A stretch of DNA of 64,000 nt from JALZMG01 sp963739975 (GTDB lineage: Bacteria > Actinomycetota > Acidimicrobiia > Acidimicrobiales > Ilumatobacteraceae): the NCBI GenBank assembly GCA_963739975.1, contig CAVUCK010000001.1, forward strand, positions 1 through 64,000. Direction: 5' to 3'. Each line of letters opens with the position of its first letter. Position 1 is the stretch's first letter. The translations under genes were made by a program, and so were the position numbers. Shown in pieces: positions 44,203 through 52,986 of the stretch. The notes under the pieces are model-generated. The model saw only the letters and a list, made by a program, of their open reading frames with translations. It had not been told where the DNA came from and made no database searches.

Positions 44203-45111
44203 ATGAGTGGGGCCTCGGGGGAGGAGGAGCGACCGGGGCAGGTCGCCGCGCCGACCTCGGTCGGCGCAGTCGGGGGGTCGCGCTTGTGGCGCGGTCGACA
44301 GTTGAGTGACGGCACCACCTTGCACTGGTGGAAGCAGGTCGTCGCCGTGCTGCTCGTCTACGGCCTGTACGAGTTGGTCCGCAACAAGACGATCGCCGGG
44401 CCCGAGATCGCGTTCCAGAACGCGTTGCGGGTCATCGACTGGCAACAGAGCCTCGGCATCAACCACGAGCTGGCCGTCCAGCAATGGTCGCTGGAGTGGC
44501 TGCCACTCATCGTCTTCAGCAACTACTTCTACGGCTCCGTCTACCTGCTGGCCACCTTCGGGATCATCATCTGGATGTACCGCCGACGCTCGGACGCCTA
44601 CCCGCTGTGGCGCAACACGCTGGCCATCATGACCACGCTGGGTCTCGTCGGATTCGCCTTCTTCCCGTTGATGCCGCCGCGGCTGCTCGACGTGCTGGGC
44701 GACGGGCAGGTGTTCGGCTTCGTCGACACGCTCGTCGAGTACCCGACGTTCTGGTCGTTCGACTCCGAGGCGATGCGCACGATGTCGAACCCGTTCGCGG
44801 CGATGCCGAGCCTGCACTGCGCCTGGGCCTTCTGGGGTGCCTGTGCCCTGTACCCACGAGTGCGCAGCCACTGGGCGCGCGGCTTGGCCGTCGCCTATCC
44901 AGTCCTCACGGTCTACGTCGTCGTCGCCACCGGCAACCACTTCATCCTGGACGCCGTCGGCGGTGTCGTGATCTTCCTCGTCGGCTACGGGGCGGCCCGT
45001 GTGGTCACCCGCGCCGGGCGAGGGCGGCCGCTGTCCGAGCGTGACGACGTGATCGACGGTGCGCCGGCCGCCCAGGTCGCTCAGCCGTACCGCTCGATCG
45101 CCGCCCGGTAG
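44203..45111 (+). CDS. PAP2-superfamily membrane protein (inositolphosphotransferase-like)
   Basis: 302-aa membrane protein with about six helices. AMPSLHCAWAFWGACALYP and VVVATGNHFILDAVGGVVIF give the S-x-H and H-x-x-x-D motifs of the PAP2/Aur1-type active site, and MPPRLLDVLGDG is common in actinobacterial members. I start at ATG 44,203 (MSGASGEEERPGQ), though the frame is open to 44,146. It overlaps the GT4 gene tail to tail by 31 bases. Probably a phosphatidate/inositol-lipid enzyme. Confidence 0.85.
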   Translation: MSGASGEEERPGQVAAPTSVGAVGGSRLWRGRQLSDGTTLHWWKQVVAVLLVYGLYELVRNKTIAGPEIAFQNALRVIDWQQSLGINHELAVQQWSLEWLPLIVFSNYFYGSVYLLATFGIIIWMYRRRSDAYPLWRNTLAIMTTLGLVGFAFFPLMPPRLLDVLGDGQVFGFVDTLVEYPTFWSFDSEAMRTMSNPFAAMPSLHCAWAFWGACALYPRVRSHWARGLAVAYPVLTVYVVVATGNHFILDAVGGVVIFLVGYGAARVVTRAGRGRPLSERDDVIDGAPAAQVAQPYRSIAAR

Positions 45112-46205
45112 GCGGCGACGTTCAGGTCGACCACCCGCGGCCACTCGACGGGGACCGGCGTCTCCCGGTTGTGCTTGGCGATCATCAACCGCAGCTCCGG
45201 GTCGCCGACCAGCCGTTCCAGCTGGTCGACCATGTCGCGGTCGGAGTCGGCGAGCAACCCCTCGCGGCCGTGTTCGACGAACTCGCTGATGCCCGTGCGG
45301 CGCTTGGCGACGACGGGGACACCGGCGCAGCGCGCTTCGAGTGCGGCGATGCCGAACGACTCGAGGTTGGCCGGGGCGACGAAGATGTCGGAGCGGGCGT
45401 ACCGGTCCCGGATCTCGTCGCGGGTGAGGCGCCCGACGAGCGCCACGACGTCGCCGAGGCGGTGCGTCGCAAGGAACCGCTCGAGGGAGCGGCGCTCTGG
45501 GCCCTCCCCGATGATGTCGACGCGCAAGCGGATCGAGGCCGGCACCCGCCTGCGCAACTCGTTGATCATCCGGAGCAGGTGCAGCGGGCGCTTGCGGGGC
45601 GCCAGTCGCATGACCGAGACGAGGCGAACGTCGTGCGGATCGCGTTCGGCCGGCTCGACGAGCCAGTCGGCCCTCGTGATGCCGTTCGGGAGGACAAGGA
45701 CCTCCCGACTCGGACCGGCGATGCGCTCGATCGGCTCGGCGGCGACTGCGCTGACGGCCGAGAACAGCGCCTTCCACCGGCTCCAGTGACCGAGCCGATC
45801 GAGGGCGCCGAAGATCGGGGTCACGTAGCTCCACATGCAGTGCGTCGTGATCACCGTCGGCATTCCCGCCCGCTGCGTGCGGTAGGCCGCGGCGTAGGAC
45901 AGCGGCGAGGCGATCCCGCCGTGGAAGTGGGCGACGTCGACCCCCTCGCGCTCCAACACGTCGGCGGTCATCCGGAAGCTCTTCGGCGTGAACGGGATGT
46001 TGAACGGCAGCAGCGGAACGTCGAGCCGGCGGACGGGGATGCCATCGACCTCGCTCGGCCCGGCCGTCGGTGTCACCACGACGACGTCGTGGCCGGCCGC
46101 GGCCAGGCGCTGGGCCAGGTCGTGGACCTGCATCTCGATGCCGCCGACCTGGGGGACGTAGCAGTCGCTGACCAGGCCCACGCGCAGCGCGGACTCGGCG
46201 GACAT
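45081..46205 (-). CDS. glycosyltransferase family 4 protein
   Basis: Intact 374-aa GT-B glycosyltransferase. VGLVSDCYVPQVGGIEMQVHDLAQRLAAAGHDVVVVTP is the N-terminal nucleotide-fold start, HFHGGIASPLSYAAAY follows, and the C-domain has RLAPRKRPLHLLRMINEL, IIGEGPERRSLERF and SDIFVAPANLESFGIAALEARCAGVPVVAKRRTGISEFVEHG (E-x7-E). Resembles PimB/PimA and MshA relatives, so mannoside or mycothiol synthesis is possible; the MshB/Mca-like deacetylase next door makes a mycothiol link attractive but unproven. Confidence 0.9.
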   Translation of the reverse strand: MSAESALRVGLVSDCYVPQVGGIEMQVHDLAQRLAAAGHDVVVVTPTAGPSEVDGIPVRRLDVPLLPFNIPFTPKSFRMTADVLEREGVDVAHFHGGIASPLSYAAAYRTQRAGMPTVITTHCMWSYVTPIFGALDRLGHWSRWKALFSAVSAVAAEPIERIAGPSREVLVLPNGITRADWLVEPAERDPHDVRLVSVMRLAPRKRPLHLLRMINELRRRVPASIRLRVDIIGEGPERRSLERFLATHRLGDVVALVGRLTRDEIRDRYARSDIFVAPANLESFGIAALEARCAGVPVVAKRRTGISEFVEHGREGLLADSDRDMVDQLERLVGDPELRLMIAKHNRETPVPVEWPRVVDLNVAAYRAAIERYG

Positions 46206-46301
46206 GACCAGCGAGCGTAACGGCGGCCCCCGGGTGGCTCACGGCCACCGGCCCGGCGGCCAGACTGGCGCGGTGGTGACGGTCGGTGGCGGAGCGGCGC
46301 G

Positions 46302-47121
46302 GTGACGCGCACGCTGGTCTGCTTCCACGCCCACCCGGACGACGAGGCGATGTTGACAGCCGGCACGATGGCCAAGGCGTCGGCCGGTGGGGATCGTGTC
46401 GTCCTGGTCGTTGCGACACGCGGCGAACGCGGGGACGCCGACCGGGCGCTGTCGCGCGGCGCCGGCGACCTCGGCGTGCTGCGGTCCAAGGAGCTCGAGC
46501 GATCGGCCGCTGCGCTCGGCGTGGCGCGCGTCGAGGTCCTCGGTTACGGCGACTCAGGCTCGGACGGGGTGATCGGCGGCCCCGGCACGTTCGTCGATAC
46601 GCCCGTCGAGGTGGCGGCGGCCCGGCTGGCGGCGATCCTGGGCCAGGAGCGCGCCGACGTCCTGACGACCTATGACCCGCGCGGGGGCTACGGCCACCCC
46701 GACCACGTGCGGGTGCACGAGGTGGGCCGGGCGGCCGCCGAGCTGGCCGGGACGCCCGGTCGTGCTCGAGGCCACGATCGACCGTGCCCTGCTCGAGCTG
46801 GCGGCCCAGGTGGTGCCGACGCTCGGGCTGGAGCTGCCGGCCGACTTCGCTCCGCCCGACCTGTCGACCGTGTACAGCGCCAGCGATGAGATCACCCACA
46901 CCGTCGACGTGCGCCAGCACCTGGCGGCGAAGCGGGCGTCGATGCAGGCCCACGTGAGCCAGACGACGTCCGCCGGCACCACGGCCCGGTCGCTCACCGT
47001 GTTCCTCGGGCTGCCGGACGAACTGTTCGCCATGGCGTTCGGCACCGAGTGGTACGTGCAGCGCTCGGCGGCGTCCGGGACGGCGGCGAGCGACGTGTTC
47101 GCCGGCGTGGCCCGCCGATGA
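46302..47121 (+). CDS. PIG-L family deacetylase (frameshifted)
   Basis: Zinc de-N-acetylase of the MshB/Mca/LmbE family, about 272 aa. H11-P-D-D14-E15 in CFHAHPDDEAM and YGHPDHVRVHEVG are the metal ligands; the GERGDADRAL region is usual. An indel near 46,757 breaks the frame at ELAGTP/VVLEATIDRAL. The C-terminal SDEITHTVDVRQHLAAKRASMQAHVSQT is typical of the group that removes acetyl groups from glucosaminyl-inositol. GTG start 46,302; stop overlaps the next gene (ATGA). Confidence 0.87.
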
Positions 47122-48266
47122 CGACGCCGCCGATCGACCCGGAGGACGCCCGGATCGAAGGGCTCGCCGCGCTGCGCGTCCCCGCGCACCTGGTCGAGCA
47201 CGAGCGGGCTGGCAAGTCGCGGCCGCGCCGGATCCTCGAGATCGTCGTGTCGCTGGCGGCGGTCGTCGTGCTGTTCGTGTTCGCCATCCCGTCGATCACC
47301 GGATCCGGGTACGCCGAGATCTTCGAGACGATCGGAGAGCTGACCTGGGCCGAGGTCACCGTGCTGTCGGCGTTCTGGGTGCTGGTGATGCTGGTGTACA
47401 GCGGTGTGCTGACGTCGGCGCTGCCGGGGCTGACCCATCCGCAGGCGCTGGTCCTCAACTTCGCCGGCAGCGCCGTCTCCAACGTCGTGCCCTTCGGAGG
47501 AGCCGCCGGCGTGGCGGCGACGTACACGATCACGATGTCGTGGGGGTTCCCCGTACAGCGGGTGACGTTGTCGATCCTGATCAGCGGCATCTGGAACGTG
47601 TTCATGAAGATGGCCCTGCCCGTCGTCGCCCTGACGGTGCTGGTGGCGTCCGGGCGCAGCACCGCCGGCCTCGTGGTGCCGACGCTCATCGGCCTGGTCC
47701 TGCTCGTCAGCGGGATCGTCGTCTTCGCCCTGATCCTGCGCAGTGAGGGCCTGGCGACGGCGATCGGCCGGCGGGCGCAGCAGGTCGGCGAGTGGCTGAT
47801 GAGGATCATCCGCCGGTCGCGCCCGATCGCCTGGGACAAGGCGGTGGTCGAGTTCCGCCACGGCAGCATCGGGCTGATCCGCGCCAGGTGGCGCCCGCTG
47901 ACCCTGTGGATGCTGGCATACAACCTCGGTCAGTACCTGCTGCTGCTGATGTGCGTCCGCACGCTCGGAGCGACCAACGACGAGCTGGGGTGGATCGAGG
48001 TCCTGGCCGCGTTCGCCTTCGCCAACCTGCTGACGACGGTGGCGATCACGCCCAGCGGGGTCGGGTTCGTCGAGGCCGGGACGGTCGCCGCGCTGATCGC
48101 CTTCGGGGGCAACGACGTCGGCTCGGCCGCAGCCGTGCTGCTGTTCCGCGGCTACACGTACCTCCTGGAGATCCCCGTCGGCGCAGTCGCTTGGGTGGTG
48201 TGGGCGACCCGCCACAAGTGGCGCAAGTCCACGGCCACGACGCCCGAGCCGGTGGCGCCGACGTAG
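47118..48266 (+). CDS. YbhN/UPF0104-type lysylphosphatidylglycerol synthase-like membrane protein
   Basis: 382 aa with about eight helices. FAGSAVSNVVPFGGAAGVAATYTI and FANLLTTVAITPSGVGFVEAGTVAAL (two copies of the P-x-G-G/G-x-G-F loops) are diagnostic for the flippase part of MprF and its stand-alone relatives. No synthase domain. It likely moves or shields a lipid intermediate. Coupled to the deacetylase by a 4-base overlap. Confidence 0.87.
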   Translation: MTTPPIDPEDARIEGLAALRVPAHLVEHERAGKSRPRRILEIVVSLAAVVVLFVFAIPSITGSGYAEIFETIGELTWAEVTVLSAFWVLVMLVYSGVLTSALPGLTHPQALVLNFAGSAVSNVVPFGGAAGVAATYTITMSWGFPVQRVTLSILISGIWNVFMKMALPVVALTVLVASGRSTAGLVVPTLIGLVLLVSGIVVFALILRSEGLATAIGRRAQQVGEWLMRIIRRSRPIAWDKAVVEFRHGSIGLIRARWRPLTLWMLAYNLGQYLLLLMCVRTLGATNDELGWIEVLAAFAFANLLTTVAITPSGVGFVEAGTVAALIAFGGNDVGSAAAVLLFRGYTYLLEIPVGAVAWVVWATRHKWRKSTATTPEPVAPT

Positions 48267-48311
48267 GTCGTCGCCGGCAGGTGGGGCCGGCCGTCGCTAC
48301 CCTCGCTCGGC

Positions 48312-49022
48312 GTGTGCGGTCGGTTCGTCTCGTCCAGCTCGCCGGAGAAGATCGCCGAGTACTTCGGCGCGGCGTTCGACGGCGAGACCTTGGGGGAGAA
48401 CTTCAACGTCGCCCCGACCAACGACATCTACGGAGTCGTCGTCGGGCCCGACGGCGAAGCCCGGTTGGAGGTTTTCCACTGGGGCCTGCTCCCGGTGTGG
48501 GCCAAGGACCGCAAGCTCGGGCAGAAGATGATCAACGCCCGGTCGGAGACCATGGCGTCGAAGCCGGCCTACAAGGGCGTCTTCCGCAAGCACCGCTGCA
48601 TCATCCCGATGGACGGGTTCTACGAGTGGCAAGCCGGCCAGCCCGGCGGACCGCTGACCAAGGCCGGCAAGCCGGCGAAGCAGCCGATGTTCATCAGCCG
48701 GTTGGACGGGGAGCCGTTGGCCGTGGCTGGGCTGTGGTCGGCGTGGCGCGACCCCGCCGACGAGGGGTCGGACTGGCTGCACACGGCGACGGTCGTCACG
48801 ACGGCGGCCAACGGGACCATGTCACCGATCCACGACCGGATGCCGGTGATCCTGCCCCAGTCGGCGTGGAGCACGTGGCTCGACCCCGCCAACGAGGACC
48901 TCGAGTCGCTGTCCCAGCTGCTCGTCCCGGCCCCCGACACCCTGCTCCAGGTGCGCGCCGTCGGCACCGACGTCAACAACGTCCGCAACAAGGGCCCCCA
49001 CCTCATCGACCCCACCCCCTAA
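48312..49022 (+). CDS. SOS response-associated peptidase (HMCES/YedK) family protein
   Basis: Intact 236-aa SRAP protein. Cys2 (MCGRFVSSSS, exposed after Met removal), N32 in ENFNVAPTN, E105 in MDGFYEW and H174 in MSPIHDRMPVIL are the residues that form a DNA-protein crosslink to abasic sites and act on it. GTG start at 48,312. Stops at 49,022, six bases before the left inverted repeat of the DUF559 cassette. Confidence 0.92.
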   Translation: MCGRFVSSSSPEKIAEYFGAAFDGETLGENFNVAPTNDIYGVVVGPDGEARLEVFHWGLLPVWAKDRKLGQKMINARSETMASKPAYKGVFRKHRCIIPMDGFYEWQAGQPGGPLTKAGKPAKQPMFISRLDGEPLAVAGLWSAWRDPADEGSDWLHTATVVTTAANGTMSPIHDRMPVILPQSAWSTWLDPANEDLESLSQLLVPAPDTLLQVRAVGTDVNNVRNKGPHLIDPTP

Positions 49023-49027
49023 TTCGT

Positions 49028-50122
49028 GTTCTGACGATGATCCGATACGGGTTTCCGTACCGATCGCGGCGCGAAACCGGAGCCGACCGACGTCAGCGCA
49101 GCGATCGGCGGCGTTCGTCGTAGATGGTGCGCAGCTGGCGGCCGAACTCCGCCAGCTCGATGCGCATCGACTCGTCGTGGCGCACGATGCGCCAGCCGAC
49201 CTCGTCGCAGGCTCGGTCCCGGGCCTGGTCGGCGCGCTGTCCCAGATCGCCACCGTGCCACCAGCTGTGACCCGGTTCGACCCCGAGCCGCGCCTCCGGC
49301 CAGGCCACGTCGACGTGGATCAACTCACCGCTGAGCAGTGTCAGCGGGTGTTGCCGCGAGGGCTCCGGCAGCCCGGCTTTGCGGATGGCGTCGATCACGT
49401 CCAGCTCGAGGCCGCTCTGGCTCGGTCGTTGCCGTGCCGACGTGCGCAGGAGCCAGCGCTCGAACCGCATCACGCCCCCTCGTCCGCTGCGTCTGATCTC
49501 CTCGAGGTAGTCGGCGGCGGCGTCCGGGGTGACGAGCTTGCGGTGCCAGCAGTCCTCGGCCGCCCGCTCGAAGCGATGGTCGTTGAACGTGCGGGCGAGC
49601 CGGAAGAGCGTCAGCAGGGGGGTGGCGACGCGCAGGCCGTCCGGGCGAACATGGATGTCGCGTCCCGGGAGGGCCCAGCTGGTCCACTCGATCCGGGCCC
49701 ACGGCGGCATGATCACCCTGCGCCGCTGCCGGGCGCTGAACTCGATCGGGTGGGTCGGCATGCCACGCAGCCCGTACAGGACGCCGGCACTCACGCCGCT
49801 GAGGTAGCCCGTCTCGCCCACATGCAGCTGCAGCGCCATCGCCCGGGAGACGAACGACTCCGCAGTCCCGGCCACCCGCACGACGCCTGGCAGCACGTTG
49901 GCCAGCGTGCCCTTGCGGCGGGCCCGGGCGATGGCGTCCATCGAGACGGGGATGGCCCGCAACTGCTCGACGGACGCGACCCAGTGCTGGCGGGTGAACA
50001 GGGCGAGGACTTCGGGACGGTTCATCACACCTCCCCTGGGGGCGGCCATACCCTCGGAACGGAAATCGCCGGGTTCCGTGGCGCGATCGATACGGAAACC
50101 CGTACGGCATCCTCGTCAGAAC
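49028..50122. repeat. 53-54-bp inverted repeats flanking a single gene
   Basis: Left arm 49,028-49,080 and right arm 50,069-50,122 match in opposite orientation over their whole length: GTTCTGACGA at the outer end, TACGGGTTTCCGTA in the core (itself a small palindrome), CGATCGCG, and GGAACCCGG/GAAACCGG at the inner end. Only one gene lies between. The outer ends abut the stop codons of the flanking genes (6 and 5 bases). This has the look of a non-autonomous mobile cassette or of an inverted-repeat unit scattered through the genome. Confidence 0.75.
49093..50025 (-). CDS. AbiEi-type/DUF559 (Vsr-like fold) protein
   Basis: 310-aa protein. The N-terminal half (VLALFTRQHWVASVEQLRAIPVSMDAIARARRKGTLANVLPGVVRVAGT) is the winged-helix AbiEi antitoxin-like domain, with the usual ...YGLRGMPTHPIEFSA middle. 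The C-terminal part (LELDVIDAIRKAGLPEPSRQHPL, HVDVAWPEARLGVEPGHSWWHGGDLGQRADQARDRACDEVGWRIVRHDE) is the DUF559 endonuclease-like fold, with VEPGHSWWH where active Vsr relatives have V-E-x-D-G. Start at ATG 50,025 after GGGAGG. Either an immunity-type or a DNA-repair-type nuclease; the cassette structure favours a mobile element. Confidence 0.8.
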   Translation of the reverse strand: MNRPEVLALFTRQHWVASVEQLRAIPVSMDAIARARRKGTLANVLPGVVRVAGTAESFVSRAMALQLHVGETGYLSGVSAGVLYGLRGMPTHPIEFSARQRRRVIMPPWARIEWTSWALPGRDIHVRPDGLRVATPLLTLFRLARTFNDHRFERAAEDCWHRKLVTPDAAADYLEEIRRSGRGGVMRFERWLLRTSARQRPSQSGLELDVIDAIRKAGLPEPSRQHPLTLLSGELIHVDVAWPEARLGVEPGHSWWHGGDLGQRADQARDRACDEVGWRIVRHDESMRIELAEFGRQLRTIYDERRRSLR

Positions 50123-50126
50123 GCGA

Positions 50127-50519
50127 TTAGAGGGCGGCGCGGAGGGCTTGGGCGGCGGACTCGAGGTCGGCGGGGTCGACCGAGGCGGCGGCGTTGGCGA
50201 ACGAGAGCTGGTCCATCGACGTCGTCGGGATGACGTGGACGTGGGCGTGGGGCACCTCGTAGCCGGCGATGATCAGCCCGACGCGCTCGCACTCGAACGC
50301 CTCTTGCTGGGCCACCCCGATCCGCCGGCTCACCTCGAACAGGTGGGCGATCAGGTCGGCCGGGGCATCGACCCAGTGGTCGATCTCCTCGATGGGCACG
50401 ACCAGCGTGTGCCCGTGAGCCAACGGGTTGATCGACAGGAACGCCACGCACCGCTCGTCGCGCCACACGAACGTCCCGGGCAGCTCGCCGGCGATGATCC
50501 GGCTGAACACGGTGGGCAC
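50127..50519 (-). CDS. HIT-family protein
   Basis: 130-aa histidine-triad protein. VFSRIIAGELPGTFVWRDERCVAFLSINPLAHGHTLVVPIEEI is the standard start, and HAHVHVIPT supplies the H-x-H-x-H nucleotidyl-hydrolase motif. GTG start at 50,519. Convergent with, or separated from, the DUF559 cassette by five bases at its 3' end, divergent from pgsA. Likely a nucleoside-phosphoramidate hydrolase; housekeeping. Confidence 0.9.
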   Translation of the reverse strand: MPTVFSRIIAGELPGTFVWRDERCVAFLSINPLAHGHTLVVPIEEIDHWVDAPADLIAHLFEVSRRIGVAQQEAFECERVGLIIAGYEVPHAHVHVIPTTSMDQLSFANAAASVDPADLESAAQALRAAL

Positions 50520-50556
50520 GCCGGGATCGTATTGCCGACCTCCTACGATCCGAGCC

Positions 50557-51165
50557 GTGAGGCCGGAGCCGGTGGCGGGGGAGACGGACCGGATCCTCAC
50601 CGTGCCGACCGTCATCACGTTCGTCCGGCTGCTCTGCCTGCCGCTGTTCCTCTACCTCCTGTTCGTGCGCGACGACCGTGCCTCGGCGGCGTGGCTGCTC
50701 GGCGGCCTCGGCGCCACCGACTGGGTCGACGGCTACCTCGCCCGGCGCCTCGGTCAGGTCAGCGAGTTCGGCAAGATGTTCGACCCCACCGTCGACCGCC
50801 TGCTGTTCATCGTCGCGATCATCGCGATCATCATCGACGATGCCGGCCCGCGGTGGTTCCTCTCCATCGTGCTGGCCCGAGAGCTGCTCGTCGGCGCCAC
50901 CGTCGCCATCGCCACCGTGGCCTTCGGGATGGTCCGCTTCGACGTCACGTTCCTCGGCAAGGCGGCGACGCTGCTGCTGATGTTCGCCATCCCCGGGTTC
51001 ATGCTCGGCGAGAGCGGAATCGCCGGCGCCCGCTTCTTCGAGGTCGCGTCATGGGTGCTCGCCATCCCCGGATTGGCGCTCAGCCTCTACACCGCCGTCG
51101 GCTACGTTCCCAAGATCCGCGCCGGCATCGTCGCCGGCCGTGCCCGGGCAGCGGCGGCCGGGTGA
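50557..51165 (+). CDS. pgsA: CDP-alcohol phosphatidyltransferase, PgsA-like
   Basis: 202-aa membrane enzyme. D-G-x2-A-R-x8-G-x3-D-x3-D appears exactly as DGYLARRLGQVSEFGKMFDPTVD. LTVPTVITFVRLLCLPLFLYLL is the usual PgsA start. Makes phosphatidylglycerophosphate from CDP-diacylglycerol (or the PIP synthase relative). Position upstream of gcvH, FHA, MerR and bifunctional nuclease is as in Mycobacterium (pgsA2 cluster). GTG 50,557. Confidence 0.88.
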   Translation: MRPEPVAGETDRILTVPTVITFVRLLCLPLFLYLLFVRDDRASAAWLLGGLGATDWVDGYLARRLGQVSEFGKMFDPTVDRLLFIVAIIAIIIDDAGPRWFLSIVLARELLVGATVAIATVAFGMVRFDVTFLGKAATLLLMFAIPGFMLGESGIAGARFFEVASWVLAIPGLALSLYTAVGYVPKIRAGIVAGRARAAAAG

Positions 51166-51208
51166 CGCCCGCGGAGCCCACATGCCGCGTTGGATACGGT
51201 GAGCACCC

Positions 51209-51589
51209 ATGAACGTCCCCGACCAGCTCAGGTACTCGAGCGATCATGAGTGGGTCGGCCGTGACGGGAACAAGGTGCGCATCGGCATCACCGACTACGC
51301 CCAGGACGCCCTCGGCGACGTCGTGTTCGTCCAGGCTCCGACGGTCGGGACGTCGCTCGAGGCGGGCGAGACGTTCGGCGAGATCGAGAGCACCAAGTCC
51401 GTGTCGGACGTCTACGCGCCGGTCTCGGGCACCGTCGTCGAGGTGAACGACGCCCTCGGCGAGTCACCGCAATCGCTGAACGACGATCCGTACGGCGACG
51501 GGTGGATCTGCTCGATGGAGATGAGCGCGCCGGACCAGTTCGACGCCCTGCTCGACGCGGCTGCGTACCGACGGCTCATCGAGGGCTGA
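51209..51589 (+). CDS. gcvH: glycine cleavage system H protein
   Basis: Intact 126-aa lipoyl carrier. K63 in IESTKSVSDVYAPVSG is the lipoylation site. RYSSDHEWVGRDGNKVRIGITDYAQDALGDVVFV and NDDPYGDGWICSMEMS are standard. P/T/L proteins are not in the window. ATG 51,209. Confidence 0.95.
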   Translation: MNVPDQLRYSSDHEWVGRDGNKVRIGITDYAQDALGDVVFVQAPTVGTSLEAGETFGEIESTKSVSDVYAPVSGTVVEVNDALGESPQSLNDDPYGDGWICSMEMSAPDQFDALLDAAAYRRLIEG

Positions 51590-51590
51590 G

Positions 51591-52076
51591 GTGGCCTACA
51601 CGTTCTGCAACAACTGCGGCCACCGCAACCCGCCGGAGAGCAGCTTCTGCTCGAGCTGCGGGGCTCCGCTCGACGTCTCGGCGGACCGCACGATCACGCT
51701 GACCGCCGTCGACCCGCTACAGGACGCGCCCGGCGAGAGCGACGATGTCGTCGTCCCCGTCGGGGACCTTCCCGTCGACGCCGCGGTGCTGATCGTCCGC
51801 TCGGGAGCCCAGGCGGGCGATCGGTTCACGCTGAAGGAGGGCCCGACGCGACTCGGGCGCCACCCGGACAGCGAGATCATGCTCGACGACATCACCGTCT
51901 CCCGGCGCCACGTGTCGTTGGAGCACACCGACGAGGGATGGGTCGTCACCGACGCCGGCTCGCTCAACGGCACCTACGTCAACCAGGAACGGATCGACCG
52001 CGCCGTGTTGCACCACGGCGACGAGCTGCAGGTCGGCAAGTTCCGCCTCGTGCTGTTCGAGCGCGCCGATGGCTGA
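51591..52076 (+). CDS. zinc-ribbon and FHA-domain protein (GarA-like)
   Basis: 161 aa. An N-terminal zinc ribbon (C-x2-C...C-x2-C in FCNNCGHRNPPESSFCSSCGAPL) is followed by an FHA domain: TRLGRHPDSEIMLDDITVSRRHVSLEHTDEGWVVTDAGSLNGTYVNQERID, with G-R, S-R-R-H and N-G-T phosphothreonine-binding residues. In mycobacteria the equivalent GarA, in the same place beside gcvH, controls 2-oxoglutarate metabolism when not phosphorylated. Here the usual N-terminal phospho-Thr (ETTS-type) is replaced by the ribbon. GTG 51,591. Confidence 0.87.
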   Translation: MAYTFCNNCGHRNPPESSFCSSCGAPLDVSADRTITLTAVDPLQDAPGESDDVVVPVGDLPVDAAVLIVRSGAQAGDRFTLKEGPTRLGRHPDSEIMLDDITVSRRHVSLEHTDEGWVVTDAGSLNGTYVNQERIDRAVLHHGDELQVGKFRLVLFERADG

Positions 52077-52986
52077 TGCCGGCTCGTCGCACCTGTCGAT
52101 CGGTGAGGTCCTCGGTCTGCTGCTCGAGGAGTTCCCAGACGTCACCATCTCCAAGATCCGGTTCCTCGAGAGCCAGGGACTGATCGAGCCGGAGCGCACG
52201 CCGTCCGGCTACCGCAAGTTCTTCCACGACGACGTCGAGCTGCTGCGCCTGATCCTGCGCGAGCAGCGCGAGAAGTTCCTCCCGCTGCGGGTGATCAAGG
52301 ACCGCATCGACTCTGGGGAGATCGAGCCGTCCGATCCGACGCCACCGAAGGGCGCGCCGGAGCCGGAGGGACCGACGCCGACCAGCCTGGCCAAGCACCC
52401 GTCCTCGGGGCGGGAGCGGACGCGGGTCACCGCCACGACGTCATCAACGCCCCGACCGGCGCCGGCCGTGCCGAGCACCGTCACGCCAGGACGCGACCCG
52501 GCGCCGCCAACGGCACCGCCTCCGGCGTCGCCGCCGCCTGTTGCGGCCGCGCCCGCGGCCGAACCGGCCGTCGATCCCGCTTCGCCGACGACCGAACCCC
52601 GGCTGCTCCCGGGCGTGCTCGTCAACGTCGACGAGCTGTGCGCCATGGCCGGCCTGAGTCGCGAGGAGCTGGCGCAACTGCAGGAGTACGGGGTCGTCGC
52701 TCGACGTGGAGGCGCCGGCGACCTCTACGGGGACGAGGCGGTCGACATCGCCGCCGCCGCCGGCGGGTTCCTGCGCGCCGGCGTGGACGCCCGCCACCTG
52801 CGCGCCTTCCGGACGTCGGCCGAACGGGAAGCGGGTTTGTACGAGCAGCTGATCCTGCCGGCGCTGCGCCAGCGCAACCCGCAGGCCCGGGCCCAGGCGG
52901 CCACCCGGTTGCACGAGCTCGACGCCCTCGGCGCCCGGCTGCGGGCGGCGATGATGCGCTCCGCCCTGCGCCGCCACCTTGAATGA
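52069..52986 (+). CDS. MerR-family regulator (FtsR-like)
   Basis: 305 aa. N-terminal MerR HTH: LSIGEVLGLLLEEFPDVTISKIRFLESQGLIEPERTPSGYRKFFHDDVELLRLILREQREKFLPLRVIKDRI. A Pro/Ala-rich linker (about residues 95-165) leads to a C-terminal helical domain. The position next to the FHA gene and the HTH match those of FtsR/Rv1828-type regulators, which act on ftsZ in Corynebacterium. Overlaps the FHA gene by 8 bases. Confidence 0.87.
   Translation: MADAGSSHLSIGEVLGLLLEEFPDVTISKIRFLESQGLIEPERTPSGYRKFFHDDVELLRLILREQREKFLPLRVIKDRIDSGEIEPSDPTPPKGAPEPEGPTPTSLAKHPSSGRERTRVTATTSSTPRPAPAVPSTVTPGRDPAPPTAPPPASPPPVAAAPAAEPAVDPASPTTEPRLLPGVLVNVDELCAMAGLSREELAQLQEYGVVARRGGAGDLYGDEAVDIAAAAGGFLRAGVDARHLRAFRTSAEREAGLYEQLILPALRQRNPQARAQAATRLHELDALGARLRAAMMRSALRRHLE

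Noticed and set aside
44140..46953. A 937-codon minus-strand frame
   Set aside because: Crosses three real genes on both strands and has Arg/Pro-rich, motif-free text.
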